Source: Robinsoniella sp. (lineage in GTDB: Bacteria; Bacillota; Clostridia; Lachnospirales; Lachnospiraceae). Taken from it: a stretch of 64,000 nucleotides of DNA. Below the pieces are notes generated by a model. That model saw only the letters and a program-made list of their open reading frames with translations, was not told the origin of the DNA and did not search any database. Of this stretch, positions 8,415 through 16,622 are shown in pieces. The translations under genes were made by a program, and so were the position numbers. Location of the stretch: NCBI GenBank assembly GCA_022788205.1, contig JALEVQ010000013.1:18490-82489 (forward strand), read 5' to 3'. Position 1 is the stretch's first letter. Every line of letters begins with the position of its first letter.

Positions 8415-9812
8415 GTGGCAAATTTAATTATTGAAGTTTCAAAATATTTATTGACGATTTGCATGGTGATTTATACAGTACAGTCCTTTGCTGTATTTTG
8501 GAAAAAAAGTGAGAGTGCGCAGGAATTTTTGTATCTGAGACAGGTTCTGATGATTCTGCTGATTCATTTTATTGCTTTTATGGCACTCTATTTGAAGATG
8601 GCAGAGCAGCAGCTGATGTTTTTCTGGGCTTCCCAGGTTTTGTATCTGCTTACTGTCCAGGTCATGGTGCGCAACTTGTACCCCGAGGCGTCAAAGCTAC
8701 TCTTAAATAATATGTGTCTGCTGATCGCGATTGGATTTATCATGATTACGCGTCTGTCGTATGATCAGTCGATCAAACAATTCCAGATCATCGTGGTATC
8801 GAGCGTGCTTGCCTTGTTTGTCCCGTTGATTATAAGAAAGTGGAAGTTTCTTCAGAAAGGTACATGGCTTTATGCTATTGTGGGAATCGGTCTTCTGGCG
8901 GCTGTTGCAGTGCTGGGACAGTCATCTTACGGCGCAAAACTGTCGATCTCGATTGGACCGATCTCCATCCAGCCGTCTGAGTTTGTGAAGATCATTTTTG
9001 TGTTTTGTATTGCCAGCATGTTTGCGAAGGCGAGTGATTTTAAACAGGTAGTGATCGCGACGGTCTTGGCGGCCGTTCATGTACTGATTCTGGTAGTATC
9101 GACGGATCTCGGCGGTGCTTTGATTTTTTTCAGTACGTACCTGATGATGTTGTATGCGGCGACGAGAAAGCCAGCTTACACGATGGCAGGGATTGCAGCA
9201 GGCTGCGTGGCGGCGGTGTTCGCCTATTTTTTGTTCTCCCATGTGCGTGTGCGCGTGGAGATCTGGAGGGATCCATTTGCATCCTATGAGGGAAGCGGAT
9301 ATCAGATTGCACAGTCGCTCTTTGCCATAGGGGCAGGAGGATGGTTTGGAACAGGGCTGTTTCAGGGATCACCGCGTATGATCCCGATTGTAGAGCAGGA
9401 TTTTATGTTTTCGGCAATCGCAGAAGAGATGGGCAGTATTTTTTGTATCTGTCTGATTTTAATCTATCTCAATTGCTTTATGCTGTTTTTGAATGTAGCG
9501 ATGGGGCTGAGAAATAAGTTTTATCGTATCATCGGACTAGGATTTGGGTGTATGCTCACGGTTCAGATTTTTTTGACGATCGGAGGGGCAATGAAGATGA
9601 TCCCTTCAACGGGTGTCACCCTGCCGTTGATCAGCTACGGAGGAAGCTCTGTGATGAGCACCCTGCTCATGTTTTTTATTATACAAGGCTTATATCTGAT
9701 AAAAGAAGATGAGGATGAAGAGATTGAAAGAGCAAGAATCTATGAACAATATCAAAGAGAATACGGAAACGACAGCGGACAAAAACAGTACGGGTACCCG
9801 CCAGCCAACTAA
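8415..9812 (+). CDS. SEDS-family peptidoglycan polymerase (FtsW/RodA/SpoVE)
   Basis: SEDS proteins polymerise lipid II into glycan strands and act with a partner class B PBP. The 465-residue protein has about ten hydrophobic helices. Conserved blocks are QPSEFVKIIFVFCIA (near 190), STDLGGALIFFSTYL, the large loop GYQIAQSLFAIGAGGWFGTG with EQDFMFSAIAEEMGS (near 295-345), and TGVTLPLISYGGSS near 400. The start is GTG at 8415 behind TAGGTG. The partner transpeptidase gene overlaps its 3' end, which supports a dedicated SEDS-PBP pair. I cannot tell RodA, FtsW and SpoVE apart from sequence alone. Confidence 0.9.
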   Translation: MANLIIEVSKYLLTICMVIYTVQSFAVFWKKSESAQEFLYLRQVLMILLIHFIAFMALYLKMAEQQLMFFWASQVLYLLTVQVMVRNLYPEASKLLLNNMCLLIAIGFIMITRLSYDQSIKQFQIIVVSSVLALFVPLIIRKWKFLQKGTWLYAIVGIGLLAAVAVLGQSSYGAKLSISIGPISIQPSEFVKIIFVFCIASMFAKASDFKQVVIATVLAAVHVLILVVSTDLGGALIFFSTYLMMLYAATRKPAYTMAGIAAGCVAAVFAYFLFSHVRVRVEIWRDPFASYEGSGYQIAQSLFAIGAGGWFGTGLFQGSPRMIPIVEQDFMFSAIAEEMGSIFCICLILIYLNCFMLFLNVAMGLRNKFYRIIGLGFGCMLTVQIFLTIGGAMKMIPSTGVTLPLISYGGSSVMSTLLMFFIIQGLYLIKEDEDEEIERARIYEQYQREYGNDSGQKQYGYPPAN

Positions 9813-11289
9813 AAGAATGAAGAAGAGGCGAAAAAGAAACCGGGAGTTTATGCGTGTGACATGGGTTTTCATCAGCATGTTTTTGATTTTGTGCGGCTAT
9901 CTCGTCTATTTTAATGTCTTTAAGGCAGAAGAGATCAATACCAATGTGTACAATACAAAGCAGAATGACAGAAAAGGAGATATCCAGCGTGGTCAGATCC
10001 TCTCGGCAGATGGGGAAATTCTGGCGGCAACGACGTACGATGCGGAAGGAACCGAACAGCGTGTCTATCCATATGGTAGGATTTTTTCACATGTAGTAGG
10101 ATATTACGTTAATGGAAAATCGGGGATCGAAGCAAAATGTGACTACGATTTGACGGATTCTCATATCTCGTTCCTGGATCAGCTGGAAGCTGCGGCAAAA
10201 GGACAGAAAGTTCCGGGGGACAATGTCTATCTGACATTGGATACGAATTTGCAGCAGGCAGCGTATAATGCGCTGGGGGCATACAATGGTGCAGTTGTGA
10301 TTATGGAGGCGTCTACGGGAAAGATTTTAGCGATGGTGTCTAAACCGGATTTTGACCCGGGAAGCATCGCGGAAAATTGGGAGATCTTGACGGCAGATGA
10401 TGCAGGAAGTCCACTGCTGAACCGAGCGACACAGGGGTTATATCCACCAGGGTCGACGTTTAAAATTTTGACGACGCTTGCTTTTATGCGACAGAACCCG
10501 GGGTATCAGGATTATGTATATGATTGTGTCGGATATATCTCAAAGGAAGATGCGACCATCACATGCTACAATGGGGAAGCACATGGATGGGAAGACCTGA
10601 AGAGTTCGTTCGCACATTCCTGCAATAGTTCTTTTTGCAATATCGGTCTTGAGCTGGACAATCAGAACTTTATTGCTCTGTGCAATGATTTTGGATTTAA
10701 TAATTCTCTCCCGATTTCTTATCTGGAGTACAGCAGAAGTCAATTTAATCTGAAGTCGAATTCTTCCTATGGAGAAGAGATGGCGACTGCGATCGGTCAG
10801 GGAGAGACACTTGTTTCTCCTATGCACATGGCGATGATTGTCTCAGCAGTGGCAAACGGTGGAAATATGATGGCTCCATATGTGATCGACCACATTCAGA
10901 CAGCACAGGGAGAGGCGGTAAAAGAGACGACACCGAATATCTATAAACAGGTGATGTCGGCGGACGAGGCAGGAGTTTTGACAGAGTATATGCGAGAGAC
11001 GGTTCTGAGCGGGACGGCGAAGATGCTGTATAATGACACTTACAGCTGCGCAGGAAAGACAGGGTCAGCAGAATATGATAATGGTCAGTGGCAGGGCACA
11101 CATTCTTGGTTTGTAGGGTTTACAAATGTGGATAATCCAGATCTTGTCATCAGTGTTCTGGTGGAAGATGGAGGATCTGGAAGTTCGGCTGCGGTTCCGA
11201 TTGCAAAACAAATTCTTGATTCGTATTATTATAATTATGACAATTATTATGGTCAGAGCACATATTACAGCGATGGATATGGATATTAA
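9742..11289 (+). CDS. Class B penicillin-binding protein (transpeptidase)
   Basis: This membrane-anchored DD-transpeptidase cross-links peptidoglycan, probably with the SEDS protein encoded just upstream. The protein has a basic cytoplasmic N-terminus, one transmembrane helix (VTWVFISMFLILCGYLVYF), an N-terminal PBP dimer region (RGQILSADGEILAAT), and then the three transpeptidase motifs: STFK with nucleophile Ser near residue 238, SCN (in AHSCNSSF), and KTGSAEY. The C-terminus is rich in Tyr, Asn and Asp. The start is uncertain: in-frame ATGs at 9709, 9742 and 9817 all have weak ribosome sites, and all but the last overlap the upstream gene. With 9742 the length is 515 residues. It lacks a glycosyltransferase domain. 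Confidence 0.9.
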   Translation: MNNIKENTETTADKNSTGTRQPTKRMKKRRKRNREFMRVTWVFISMFLILCGYLVYFNVFKAEEINTNVYNTKQNDRKGDIQRGQILSADGEILAATTYDAEGTEQRVYPYGRIFSHVVGYYVNGKSGIEAKCDYDLTDSHISFLDQLEAAAKGQKVPGDNVYLTLDTNLQQAAYNALGAYNGAVVIMEASTGKILAMVSKPDFDPGSIAENWEILTADDAGSPLLNRATQGLYPPGSTFKILTTLAFMRQNPGYQDYVYDCVGYISKEDATITCYNGEAHGWEDLKSSFAHSCNSSFCNIGLELDNQNFIALCNDFGFNNSLPISYLEYSRSQFNLKSNSSYGEEMATAIGQGETLVSPMHMAMIVSAVANGGNMMAPYVIDHIQTAQGEAVKETTPNIYKQVMSADEAGVLTEYMRETVLSGTAKMLYNDTYSCAGKTGSAEYDNGQWQGTHSWFVGFTNVDNPDLVISVLVEDGGSGSSAAVPIAKQILDSYYYNYDNYYGQSTYYSDGYGY

Positions 11290-11479
11290 GAGATAGAACC
11301 AAAGGATCGCTGTGCGAAGAAGAGAAAAATCAGTGCCAGAAGAGTGGGCGAGGAGATGACGGCGTATTTTCGAATCTTTCTCAGACAAAGCGAGAGAATG
11401 TTTTTATCTGGGAAGAGGCGAGAATGCGCCAGATTTTTTTGCACGCTGTCACCGAGCGGAAACAGAAAAAAGATAAAGG

Positions 11480-11508
11480 TTGCATGATCTATAAAAAAGA
11501 GTTATACT
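11480..11508 (+). promoter_or_regulatory. Promoter of the NUDIX hydrolase gene
   Basis: TTGCAT (11480-11485) and TATACT (11503-11508) are separated by 17 bp, 43 bp before the start codon. The 262-bp stretch 11290-11551 shows nothing else except a weak 43-codon reading frame that I reject. Confidence 0.6.
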
Positions 11509-11551
11509 AATATCAAGTTTAAGAAAACCAGAGCCAACAGGAGGAATTGCG

Positions 11552-12004
11552 ATGATTGAGGCAACGAGCTGTGGCGGAGTGGTAATTTTTCGAGGCAAAA
11601 TTTTGGTCCTTTACAAGAGCTACAAGAATAAATATGAAGGATGGGTTTTGCCCAAGGGAACTGTAGAGCCTGGTGAAGAATTTAAAGATACAGCAACCAG
11701 GGAGGTGCTGGAGGAAACGGGTGCTCGCGCGTCTATCATTAAGTATATCGGAAAAAGTCAGTATACCTTTAATGTGCCGGAAGATACGGTAGCAAAGGAT
11801 GTGCACTGGTATCTGATGATGGCGGACAGTTATTACAGCAAACCGCAGCGGGAAGAGTATTTTGTGGATTCAGGATATTATAAGTTTCATGAGGCTTATC
11901 ATCTTCTGAAATTCTCAAACGAAAAGATGATTTTGGAAAAAGCGTATAACGAGTATTTGGAGCTGAAAAAAAATAACCTGTGGGGAAGTCACAAATATTT
12001 CTGA
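11552..12004 (+). CDS. NUDIX hydrolase
   Basis: NUDIX enzymes split nucleoside diphosphates linked to another group. The 150-residue protein contains a perfect NUDIX box from about residue 40: G-x5-E-x7-REVLEETGA, read as GTVEPGEEFKDTATREVLEE. The N-terminus EATSCGGVVIFRGKILVL forms the usual first strands. LPKGT just before the box resembles Ap4A hydrolase and related diadenosine polyphosphate enzymes, but the substrate cannot be assigned. The ATG follows AGGAGG. It sits alone between a promoter and a terminator. Confidence 0.88.
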   Translation: MIEATSCGGVVIFRGKILVLYKSYKNKYEGWVLPKGTVEPGEEFKDTATREVLEETGARASIIKYIGKSQYTFNVPEDTVAKDVHWYLMMADSYYSKPQREEYFVDSGYYKFHEAYHLLKFSNEKMILEKAYNEYLELKKNNLWGSHKYF

Positions 12005-12012
12005 GAGCGCAG

Positions 12013-12037
12013 GAGCTGCCGTGTGGCAGCTCTTTTT
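12013..12037 (+). terminator. Rho-independent terminator after the NUDIX gene
   Basis: GAGCTGCC (12013-12020), loop GTGT and GGCAGCTC (12025-12032) form a perfect 8-bp stem followed by five T residues. A second 8-bp repeat (ATCTTTCT/AGAAAGAT) lies just downstream near 12045-12065. Confidence 0.85.
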
Positions 12038-12237
12038 CGTCCTATATCTTTCTCTCACAGAAAGATGTGTGGAAAAAACTCGGTGGAACCGCAAGGGAAA
12101 ATAAATTCTTAAATTTTTGAAAATTAGATGAATTAACTGCACAAATCTGGTAAAATAATGAAAGAAAAACAAAACGAGAGAAATCGGTGCGCGAAAAACA
12201 AAAGATAATTAAAAAAAAGAGAGAGGGGATGGAAGAG

Positions 12238-13758
12238 ATGTTAGACCAGATTGATCTTTCGAAAAAAATGGAGAAAAAAGAGTTTCGCAGGCAGATGGAT
12301 GATTTGGGGGTCAAGATTGCCAGACTGCAGCGTGAGTGTAAGGAGCTGAAAATCCCGGTTGTAATTGTATTTGAGGGATTTGGCGCATCTGGAAAAGGGA
12401 GTCTGATTAATCAGCTGATACGCCCTCTGGATCCGAGAGGATTTCATGTCTACGCGATCAATGGTGAGTCAGAGGATGAGCAGATGCATCCGTTTTTGTG
12501 GCGTTTCTGGATCAAGATGCCGGAGAAAGGCAGAATCGCGATTTTTGACAGAAGCTGGTATCGCCGAGTTCTGGTAGACCGCTTTGATGGGGTGACGACT
12601 GAAAAGCAGCTGGCGCACGCTTATCAGGAAATCAACACATTTGAGGAAACGCTGGCGGATGATGGCACGGTGATCATAAAATTTTTCCTTGATATCACAA
12701 AGAAGGAACAGAAAAAACGTTTTGAGAAGCTTTTGGATTCTAAGGAGACGGCATGGCGCGTTTCAAAGGGTGATCTCCAGAGAAACAAGGAGTTTGAGCG
12801 CTATAAAGAGATGAATGATGAGATGCTCCAGAAGACAGACACCGAATATGCACCGTGGGTGATTGTGGAGGCGATGGACCGTGAGTATGCTGCAGTGAAA
12901 GTCGTTTCAGCGGTTGTGGAGCGCCTGGAGCATCGGATTGCCGTTGTAAAGGAAAAGAAAAAGATAGCACAGGAGCGGACGAAAGAGAAGAAGGAGCCAC
13001 AGGAAGATGACATGAAGATCTCGATGAAATCGTCGATCCTGAGCAATGTCGATTTATCTTTAGCTTACACGAAAGAAGAATATAAAGAACGTCTGAGTGC
13101 ATTGCAGAAGAGGTTGTCTTTACTCCACAGCGAATTGTACCGCAGAAGAATTCCGGTGGTTCTTGCATTTGAAGGATGGGATGCGGGAGGAAAAGGTGGG
13201 GCAATTAAGCGCTTGACAGAATGCATGGACCCAAGGGGATACCGTGTGAATCCGACCGCGGCGCCAAACGATATTGAGAAAGCACACCATTATCTGTGGC
13301 GCTTCTGGCAGAATATGCCGAAGGACGGTCATGTGGCAATCTTTGACCGCACTTGGTATGGAAGAGTGATGGTGGAGCGAATTGAGGGATTTTGTACGCC
13401 GCGCGAGTGGAAACGTGCTTACCGTGAGATCAATGAGATGGAAGAGCAGCTCGCAAACAATGGGACGGTGATTTTAAAATTCTGGATGCAGATCGATAAA
13501 GATGAGCAGGAGAGACGCTTTAAGGAGCGTCAGGAAAATCCAGAAAAACAATGGAAAATCACAGAGGAAGACTGGCGTAATCGAGAAAAGTGGGATCAGT
13601 ACGAGGAGGCAGTCGATGAGATGCTGATCCGGACATCGACAACGTACGCTCCATGGATTATTGTGGAGGGAAATAATAAGTATTATGCCAGAATCAAAGT
13701 CCTGGAATCGGTTGTGGAGGCGTTAGAGCAGAGGCTGAAAAAAGAAAAAGCAGAGTGA
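12238..13758 (+). CDS. Double-domain polyphosphate kinase 2 (polyphosphate:AMP phosphotransferase type)
   Basis: PPK2 enzymes move phosphate between polyphosphate and nucleotides. The protein contains two full PPK2 domains. The first (about 20-230) has Walker A FGASGKGS and lid/Walker B IAIFDRSWYRRVLVDRF. The second (about 275-500) has GWDAGGKGG and VAIFDRTWYGRVMVER. Two-domain PPK2 proteins in the family phosphorylate AMP to ADP with polyphosphate, so that role is likely. The two domains are joined by a charged Lys/Glu linker. The start at 12238 is chosen because GAGAGGGG ends 10 bases before it; ATG 12229 and GTG 12187 are in-frame alternatives. A TGG-TAAAAT extended -10 lies near 12152-12160. 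Confidence 0.9.
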   Translation: MLDQIDLSKKMEKKEFRRQMDDLGVKIARLQRECKELKIPVVIVFEGFGASGKGSLINQLIRPLDPRGFHVYAINGESEDEQMHPFLWRFWIKMPEKGRIAIFDRSWYRRVLVDRFDGVTTEKQLAHAYQEINTFEETLADDGTVIIKFFLDITKKEQKKRFEKLLDSKETAWRVSKGDLQRNKEFERYKEMNDEMLQKTDTEYAPWVIVEAMDREYAAVKVVSAVVERLEHRIAVVKEKKKIAQERTKEKKEPQEDDMKISMKSSILSNVDLSLAYTKEEYKERLSALQKRLSLLHSELYRRRIPVVLAFEGWDAGGKGGAIKRLTECMDPRGYRVNPTAAPNDIEKAHHYLWRFWQNMPKDGHVAIFDRTWYGRVMVERIEGFCTPREWKRAYREINEMEEQLANNGTVILKFWMQIDKDEQERRFKERQENPEKQWKITEEDWRNREKWDQYEEAVDEMLIRTSTTYAPWIIVEGNNKYYARIKVLESVVEALEQRLKKEKAE

Positions 13759-13768
13759 GCGAAGAAGC

Positions 13769-14116
13769 ATGGAATGGTATCCTCAGTTATATGTTGGCAA
13801 GCAAGTCAGCAAAAAGAGAAAGCAAATTGTATGGAAAATCAGGCATCACAAAAAGGTTTATGATGTCTATCTGATTACTTTAGCGTCAAATGGGAAAGAT
13901 ATGTTTGACATTTTTTTGGCGGGATATTTTTCTTTCCCGGCGCTGGAGCGAAACTGCCCGCTGATTGTGGGCATCGCTGGAAGTCATTTTGAGGCGGTGA
14001 ACCTTGCTGTTACAATTGTGGAGGAAGTTTATCGCAAGACTGGAAATGCCGACGCCAGAACATATCTGGAAGAAATGATGGAGCAATATAGACAGGAAAG
14101 AAAGCGGCAGGTGTAG
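13769..14116 (+). CDS. Small conserved-looking protein of unknown function
   Basis: I do not recognise this 115-residue protein. It begins MEWYPQLYVGKQVSKKRKQI, is basic at the N-terminus, has a hydrophobic central part (DMFDIFLAGYFSFPAL) and a helical Glu/Arg-rich C-terminus. No signal peptide or known motif is visible. It starts 10 bp after the PPK2 gene and ends 2 bp before the DUF2953 gene, so it is almost certainly translated in one operon with them. Tight spacing on both sides supports a real gene. Confidence 0.7.
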   Translation: MEWYPQLYVGKQVSKKRKQIVWKIRHHKKVYDVYLITLASNGKDMFDIFLAGYFSFPALERNCPLIVGIAGSHFEAVNLAVTIVEEVYRKTGNADARTYLEEMMEQYRQERKRQV

Positions 14117-14118
14117 AA

Positions 14119-15042
14119 ATGCTGGGTGTGATCTTGGGTATACTCAAAGGGATCGGTATTCTGATTGGTGTGATCTTGCTTCTTTTGCTCCTGATGGTCG
14201 GCATCGTATTGTTTGTTCCGATACAATATAGGATGGAAGGCAGGAAGAAAGAGCAGGATTTGTATGCAAAAGCAGGGATCAGCTTTTTTCTGCGTGCGGT
14301 GAATGTGGAGGCGTCTTTTGAGGAGAAAAAGATGCAGATGCAGATTAAAATTTTCGGGCGAACGCTGGAGCAGTGGAAGCAGACAGCAACAAAATGGAAG
14401 AGAAAGAAGAAAAGGGACAAAGCACAAAAAGAACAGCGCCAGGATGGAAAGACGAGACAGAATAAAAAAGAAGAAAAACCGATCATAAAAAAAGAAGACA
14501 GAGAAAAAATATGCACGGAGGGACAGAGACAGAAGAAGGAAGAAAAAGTGAAAAACATGGCAAAAATGTCGGAGACAGAAAAAGCGGAACATCCGGCGGA
14601 ACAGAAGATGTCGAACATTGAGAAATCTGCAAAGACCATAAAGAGAAGAATGCAGAAAATGACAGAGAATCTTCGAAACATCACAGAAAAAGTACGCCAT
14701 TATTATGACTTGCTCAGAGAAGACAGCACAAAAGAGGCATTTTATTTCTGTCGCAGTCAGCTCCTGTGGTTGCTTCGCAAAGTGGCACCACGAAAAATGA
14801 CAGGTGATGTGCAGTTTGGAACAGGAGATCCGGCGATGACTGGGCAGGTGATGGGAATGATCAGTGTAATACTTCCTGTCTATTCCTATGAGATTGAGCT
14901 GGAACCTGACTTTGAGAAAAAGATATTCGAAGGGGAAGTAAAGGTAAAAGGAAGCGTTCAGACTTGGAGTTTCGTGGTCGTTGCCTGGCGTCTTTGGAGG
15001 AACAAGAACCTGCGAAGAGTTATAAAAAAATTCCGGGCATGA
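14119..15042 (+). CDS. DUF2953 membrane protein (YtfI-like)
   Basis: The 307-residue protein has one strong N-terminal membrane helix (residues about 5-35, very Leu/Ile/Val rich), a long highly charged Lys/Glu/Gln middle (about 90-190) likely to be coiled or disordered, and a C-terminal DUF2953 region around PRKMTGDVQFGTGDPAMTGQ. In Bacillus the DUF2953 gene ytfI lies beside ytfJ/gerW, and the same order is seen here, so a spore-related role is plausible but inferred. It overlaps no gene; gerW begins 26 bp later. Confidence 0.78.
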   Translation: MLGVILGILKGIGILIGVILLLLLLMVGIVLFVPIQYRMEGRKKEQDLYAKAGISFFLRAVNVEASFEEKKMQMQIKIFGRTLEQWKQTATKWKRKKKRDKAQKEQRQDGKTRQNKKEEKPIIKKEDREKICTEGQRQKKEEKVKNMAKMSETEKAEHPAEQKMSNIEKSAKTIKRRMQKMTENLRNITEKVRHYYDLLREDSTKEAFYFCRSQLLWLLRKVAPRKMTGDVQFGTGDPAMTGQVMGMISVILPVYSYEIELEPDFEKKIFEGEVKVKGSVQTWSFVVVAWRLWRNKNLRRVIKKFRA

Positions 15043-15068
15043 GCGAAGAAAATAGAGGAGGAAAAACA

Positions 15069-15479
15069 ATGGCATCAGAAAATAATTTTAAGACAACAGT
15101 GGATTCCCTTTTTAAAGGGATGGATGGTTTTATGACATCAAAGACAGTCGTGGGAGAGCCGATCACGATAGGGGATACAATCATCGTTCCTCTGATGGAT
15201 GTGTCATTCGGTGTGGCGGCTAAGGCAGTCACAGAGAATTCTAAAAATAACGGCGGAGGAGGAATGGGAGGAAAGATGTCCCCCTCTGCGGTGCTGGTGA
15301 TCCAAAATGGGACGACAAAATTGGTGAACATTAAAAATCAGGATGGGCTGACAAAGATTCTTGATATGGTGCCAGATTTTGTGGAGAGATTCACATCACC
15401 AGGAAAAGACGAGAGCGCAGCAGCTTCCGAGAAGAAAGAGCCAGACCAGAAAAAAGCACAAGACAAAAAAGAACACTGA
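15069..15479 (+). CDS. GerW family sporulation protein (YtfJ)
   Basis: GerW-family proteins are made during sporulation and are needed for normal germination in Bacillus. The chosen start follows GAGGAGG (15055-15061) and gives MASENNFKTTVDSLFKGMDG; the earlier in-frame ATG at 14964 lies inside the DUF2953 gene and is rejected. The 136-residue protein has the family core VVGEPITIGDTIIVPLMDVS, a Gly-rich segment (NNGGGGMGGKMSPSAVLVI) and a Lys/Glu-rich tail. It sits between DUF2953 and a tiny membrane protein gene. Confidence 0.9.
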   Translation: MASENNFKTTVDSLFKGMDGFMTSKTVVGEPITIGDTIIVPLMDVSFGVAAKAVTENSKNNGGGGMGGKMSPSAVLVIQNGTTKLVNIKNQDGLTKILDMVPDFVERFTSPGKDESAAASEKKEPDQKKAQDKKEH

Positions 15480-15534
15480 GGTATCAGGAAAGAAAAAAGA
15501 ACATATAGTATAAAAAAGAGAAAAAGGAGCAGAT

Positions 15535-15672
15535 ATGCGAAAAATCGTGGGATATACCATATTCTGGATAGGGATCGGAATGGTGATTGGATTTTTAATC
15601 CCATCAGATGCCATATCTGTTCTTATCATTTTATTGCTGTTGATTTTAGGATATCATTGGTTTGTGTGTTGA
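15535..15672 (+). CDS. 45-residue membrane protein downstream of gerW
   Basis: This small open frame starts MRKIVGYTIFWIGIGMVIGF and ends LGYHWFVC. It has two hydrophobic helices (about 5-22 and 26-42) split by a short PSDA turn. AAGGAG lies 6 bases before the ATG, and a terminator follows 10 bases after the stop, so the gene fits the operon end well. I recognise no family. Its place next to gerW suggests a spore membrane role, which is only inference. Confidence 0.7.
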   Translation: MRKIVGYTIFWIGIGMVIGFLIPSDAISVLIILLLLILGYHWFVC

Positions 15673-15682
15673 GGAGAAAAAA

Positions 15683-15735
15683 GACGCTGCCCTGACAGAA
15701 ATTTCTGACAGTAGGACAGCGCCTTTTCTTTTTTT
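15683..15735. terminator. Bidirectional terminator between the gerW operon and rpmB
   Basis: ACGCTGCCC (about 15684-15692) pairs with GGACAGCGC across a CAGAAATTTCTG palindrome, followed by a long T run on the + strand. A-rich bases on the other side would serve rpmB transcription. Confidence 0.75.
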
Positions 15736-15742
15736 ATTTTTC

Positions 15743-15928
15743 TTATGCTCTCTCTACTTTTCCAGATCTTAAGCAAGAAGTACATACATACATCTTCTTA
15801 GCTGTTCCGTTTACTTTCACTTTTACGGATTTGATGTTGGATTTCCACATTTTGTTAGATCTTCTATGAGAATGACTCACATTGTTTCCGAAATGAGCAG
15901 CCTTTTCACAAATAGCGCATTTTGCCAT
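15743..15928 (-). CDS. rpmB: Ribosomal protein bL28
   Basis: bL28 is a small protein of the large ribosomal subunit. The 61-residue protein starts MAKCAICEKAAHFGNNVSHS and carries two CxxC pairs (CAIC near residue 4 and CTSC near 50), so this is the zinc-binding form. The start at 15928 follows GGAGGTGC (15933-15940, minus strand); a longer frame upstream to 16018 overlaps the promoter and is rejected. It is transcribed toward the gerW operon. Confidence 0.96.
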   Translation of the reverse strand: MAKCAICEKAAHFGNNVSHSHRRSNKMWKSNIKSVKVKVNGTAKKMYVCTSCLRSGKVERA

Positions 15929-15989
15929 GATAGCACCTCCTTGACCTTTAATCGTCTGTCTTACAGCAAACAGACTCACAACACTTAAT

Positions 15990-16018
15990 ATATTATCAGA
16001 TGGGATCTTATTTTGCAA
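15990..16018 (-). promoter_or_regulatory. Promoter of rpmB
   Basis: On the minus strand TTGCAA (16018-16013) and TAATAT (15995-15990) are 17 bp apart, about 60 bp before the rpmB start. The whole gap 15929-16252 holds this promoter, the hairpin at 16088-16115 and the asp23 leader; I see no gene in it. Confidence 0.65.
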
Positions 16019-16087
16019 GCGAAAAATAGAAAATTATGAAATTATTTTAGAAATCAGAAAATAATTATTCCTTTTTCGTATAAAACA

Positions 16088-16115
16088 GGGTATAATATCG
16101 ATAGATATTATACCC
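16088..16115. repeat. Perfect 12-bp inverted repeat upstream of asp23
   Basis: GGGTATAATATC (16088-16099), loop GATA and GATATTATACCC (16104-16115) form a perfect palindrome. Each arm holds a TATAAT-like -10 box. On the + strand TTCCTT stands 17 bp before the TATAAT, a weak promoter. Two smaller hairpins follow in the leader (CTTCTGC/GCAGAAG near 16131-16150 and CCGGA/TCCGG near 16167-16185). It may be an operator over a promoter or an RNA hairpin. Confidence 0.6.
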
Positions 16116-16252
16116 TTGCGCATAGGAAAGCTTCTGCGAACATGCAGAAGACTGGTGCGCAACCGCCGGAGGCAGGATGTCCGGAGGGGATGGTATAATA
16201 GGAAAAGCAAAGAATCTTTGCAGACTGGAAAATAAGATTTGGAGGGACCGAT

Positions 16253-16609
16253 ATGAAAGGACGCATGGATAATGAATTGGGTTCTATCGTAATCGATACA
16301 GATGTGATTGCGACATATGCCGGAAGTGTGGCAGTAGAATGCTTCGGCATTATTGGCATGGCAGCAGTGAACGTGAAAGATGGACTGGTGAAACTTTTAA
16401 AGCGTGAAAATTTGGGACGCGGCATTTCGATTCGTATAGAAGACAACAGAATTTCGCTTGACTTTCACGTGATCGTCGCATATGGTGTCAGCATCTCAGC
16501 GGTGGCTGACAATCTGATTGACAGCGTGAAATATAAACTGGAAGAATTTACCGGCATGGAAGTGGAGAAAATAAATATTTACGTAGAAGGCGTAAGAGTA
16601 ATTGATTAA
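16253..16609 (+). CDS. Asp23/Gls24 family protein
   Basis: Asp23/Gls24 proteins are envelope-stress-linked proteins in Firmicutes. The 118-residue protein shows the family pattern GSIVIDTDVIATYAGSVAVE, a hydrophobic GIIGMAAV patch, and the C-terminal VEKINIYVEGVRV. GGAGGG lies 7 bases before the start. The fakA-like gene follows with its start 13 bp beyond the stop; this pairing is very common in Firmicutes. Confidence 0.9.
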   Translation: MKGRMDNELGSIVIDTDVIATYAGSVAVECFGIIGMAAVNVKDGLVKLLKRENLGRGISIRIEDNRISLDFHVIVAYGVSISAVADNLIDSVKYKLEEFTGMEVEKINIYVEGVRVID

Positions 16610-16622
16610 GGAGGAACTTGTA

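Noticed and set aside
11356..11487. 43-codon frame starting MTAYFRIF before the NUDIX gene
   Set aside because: The ribosome-like bases touch the start codon, the product has no helix or motif, and it runs into the NUDIX promoter.
14010..15075. Long minus-strand frames opposite the DUF2953 gene
   Set aside because: They are Phe/Leu/Ser-rich complements of Lys/Glu codons and lack starts with ribosome sites.
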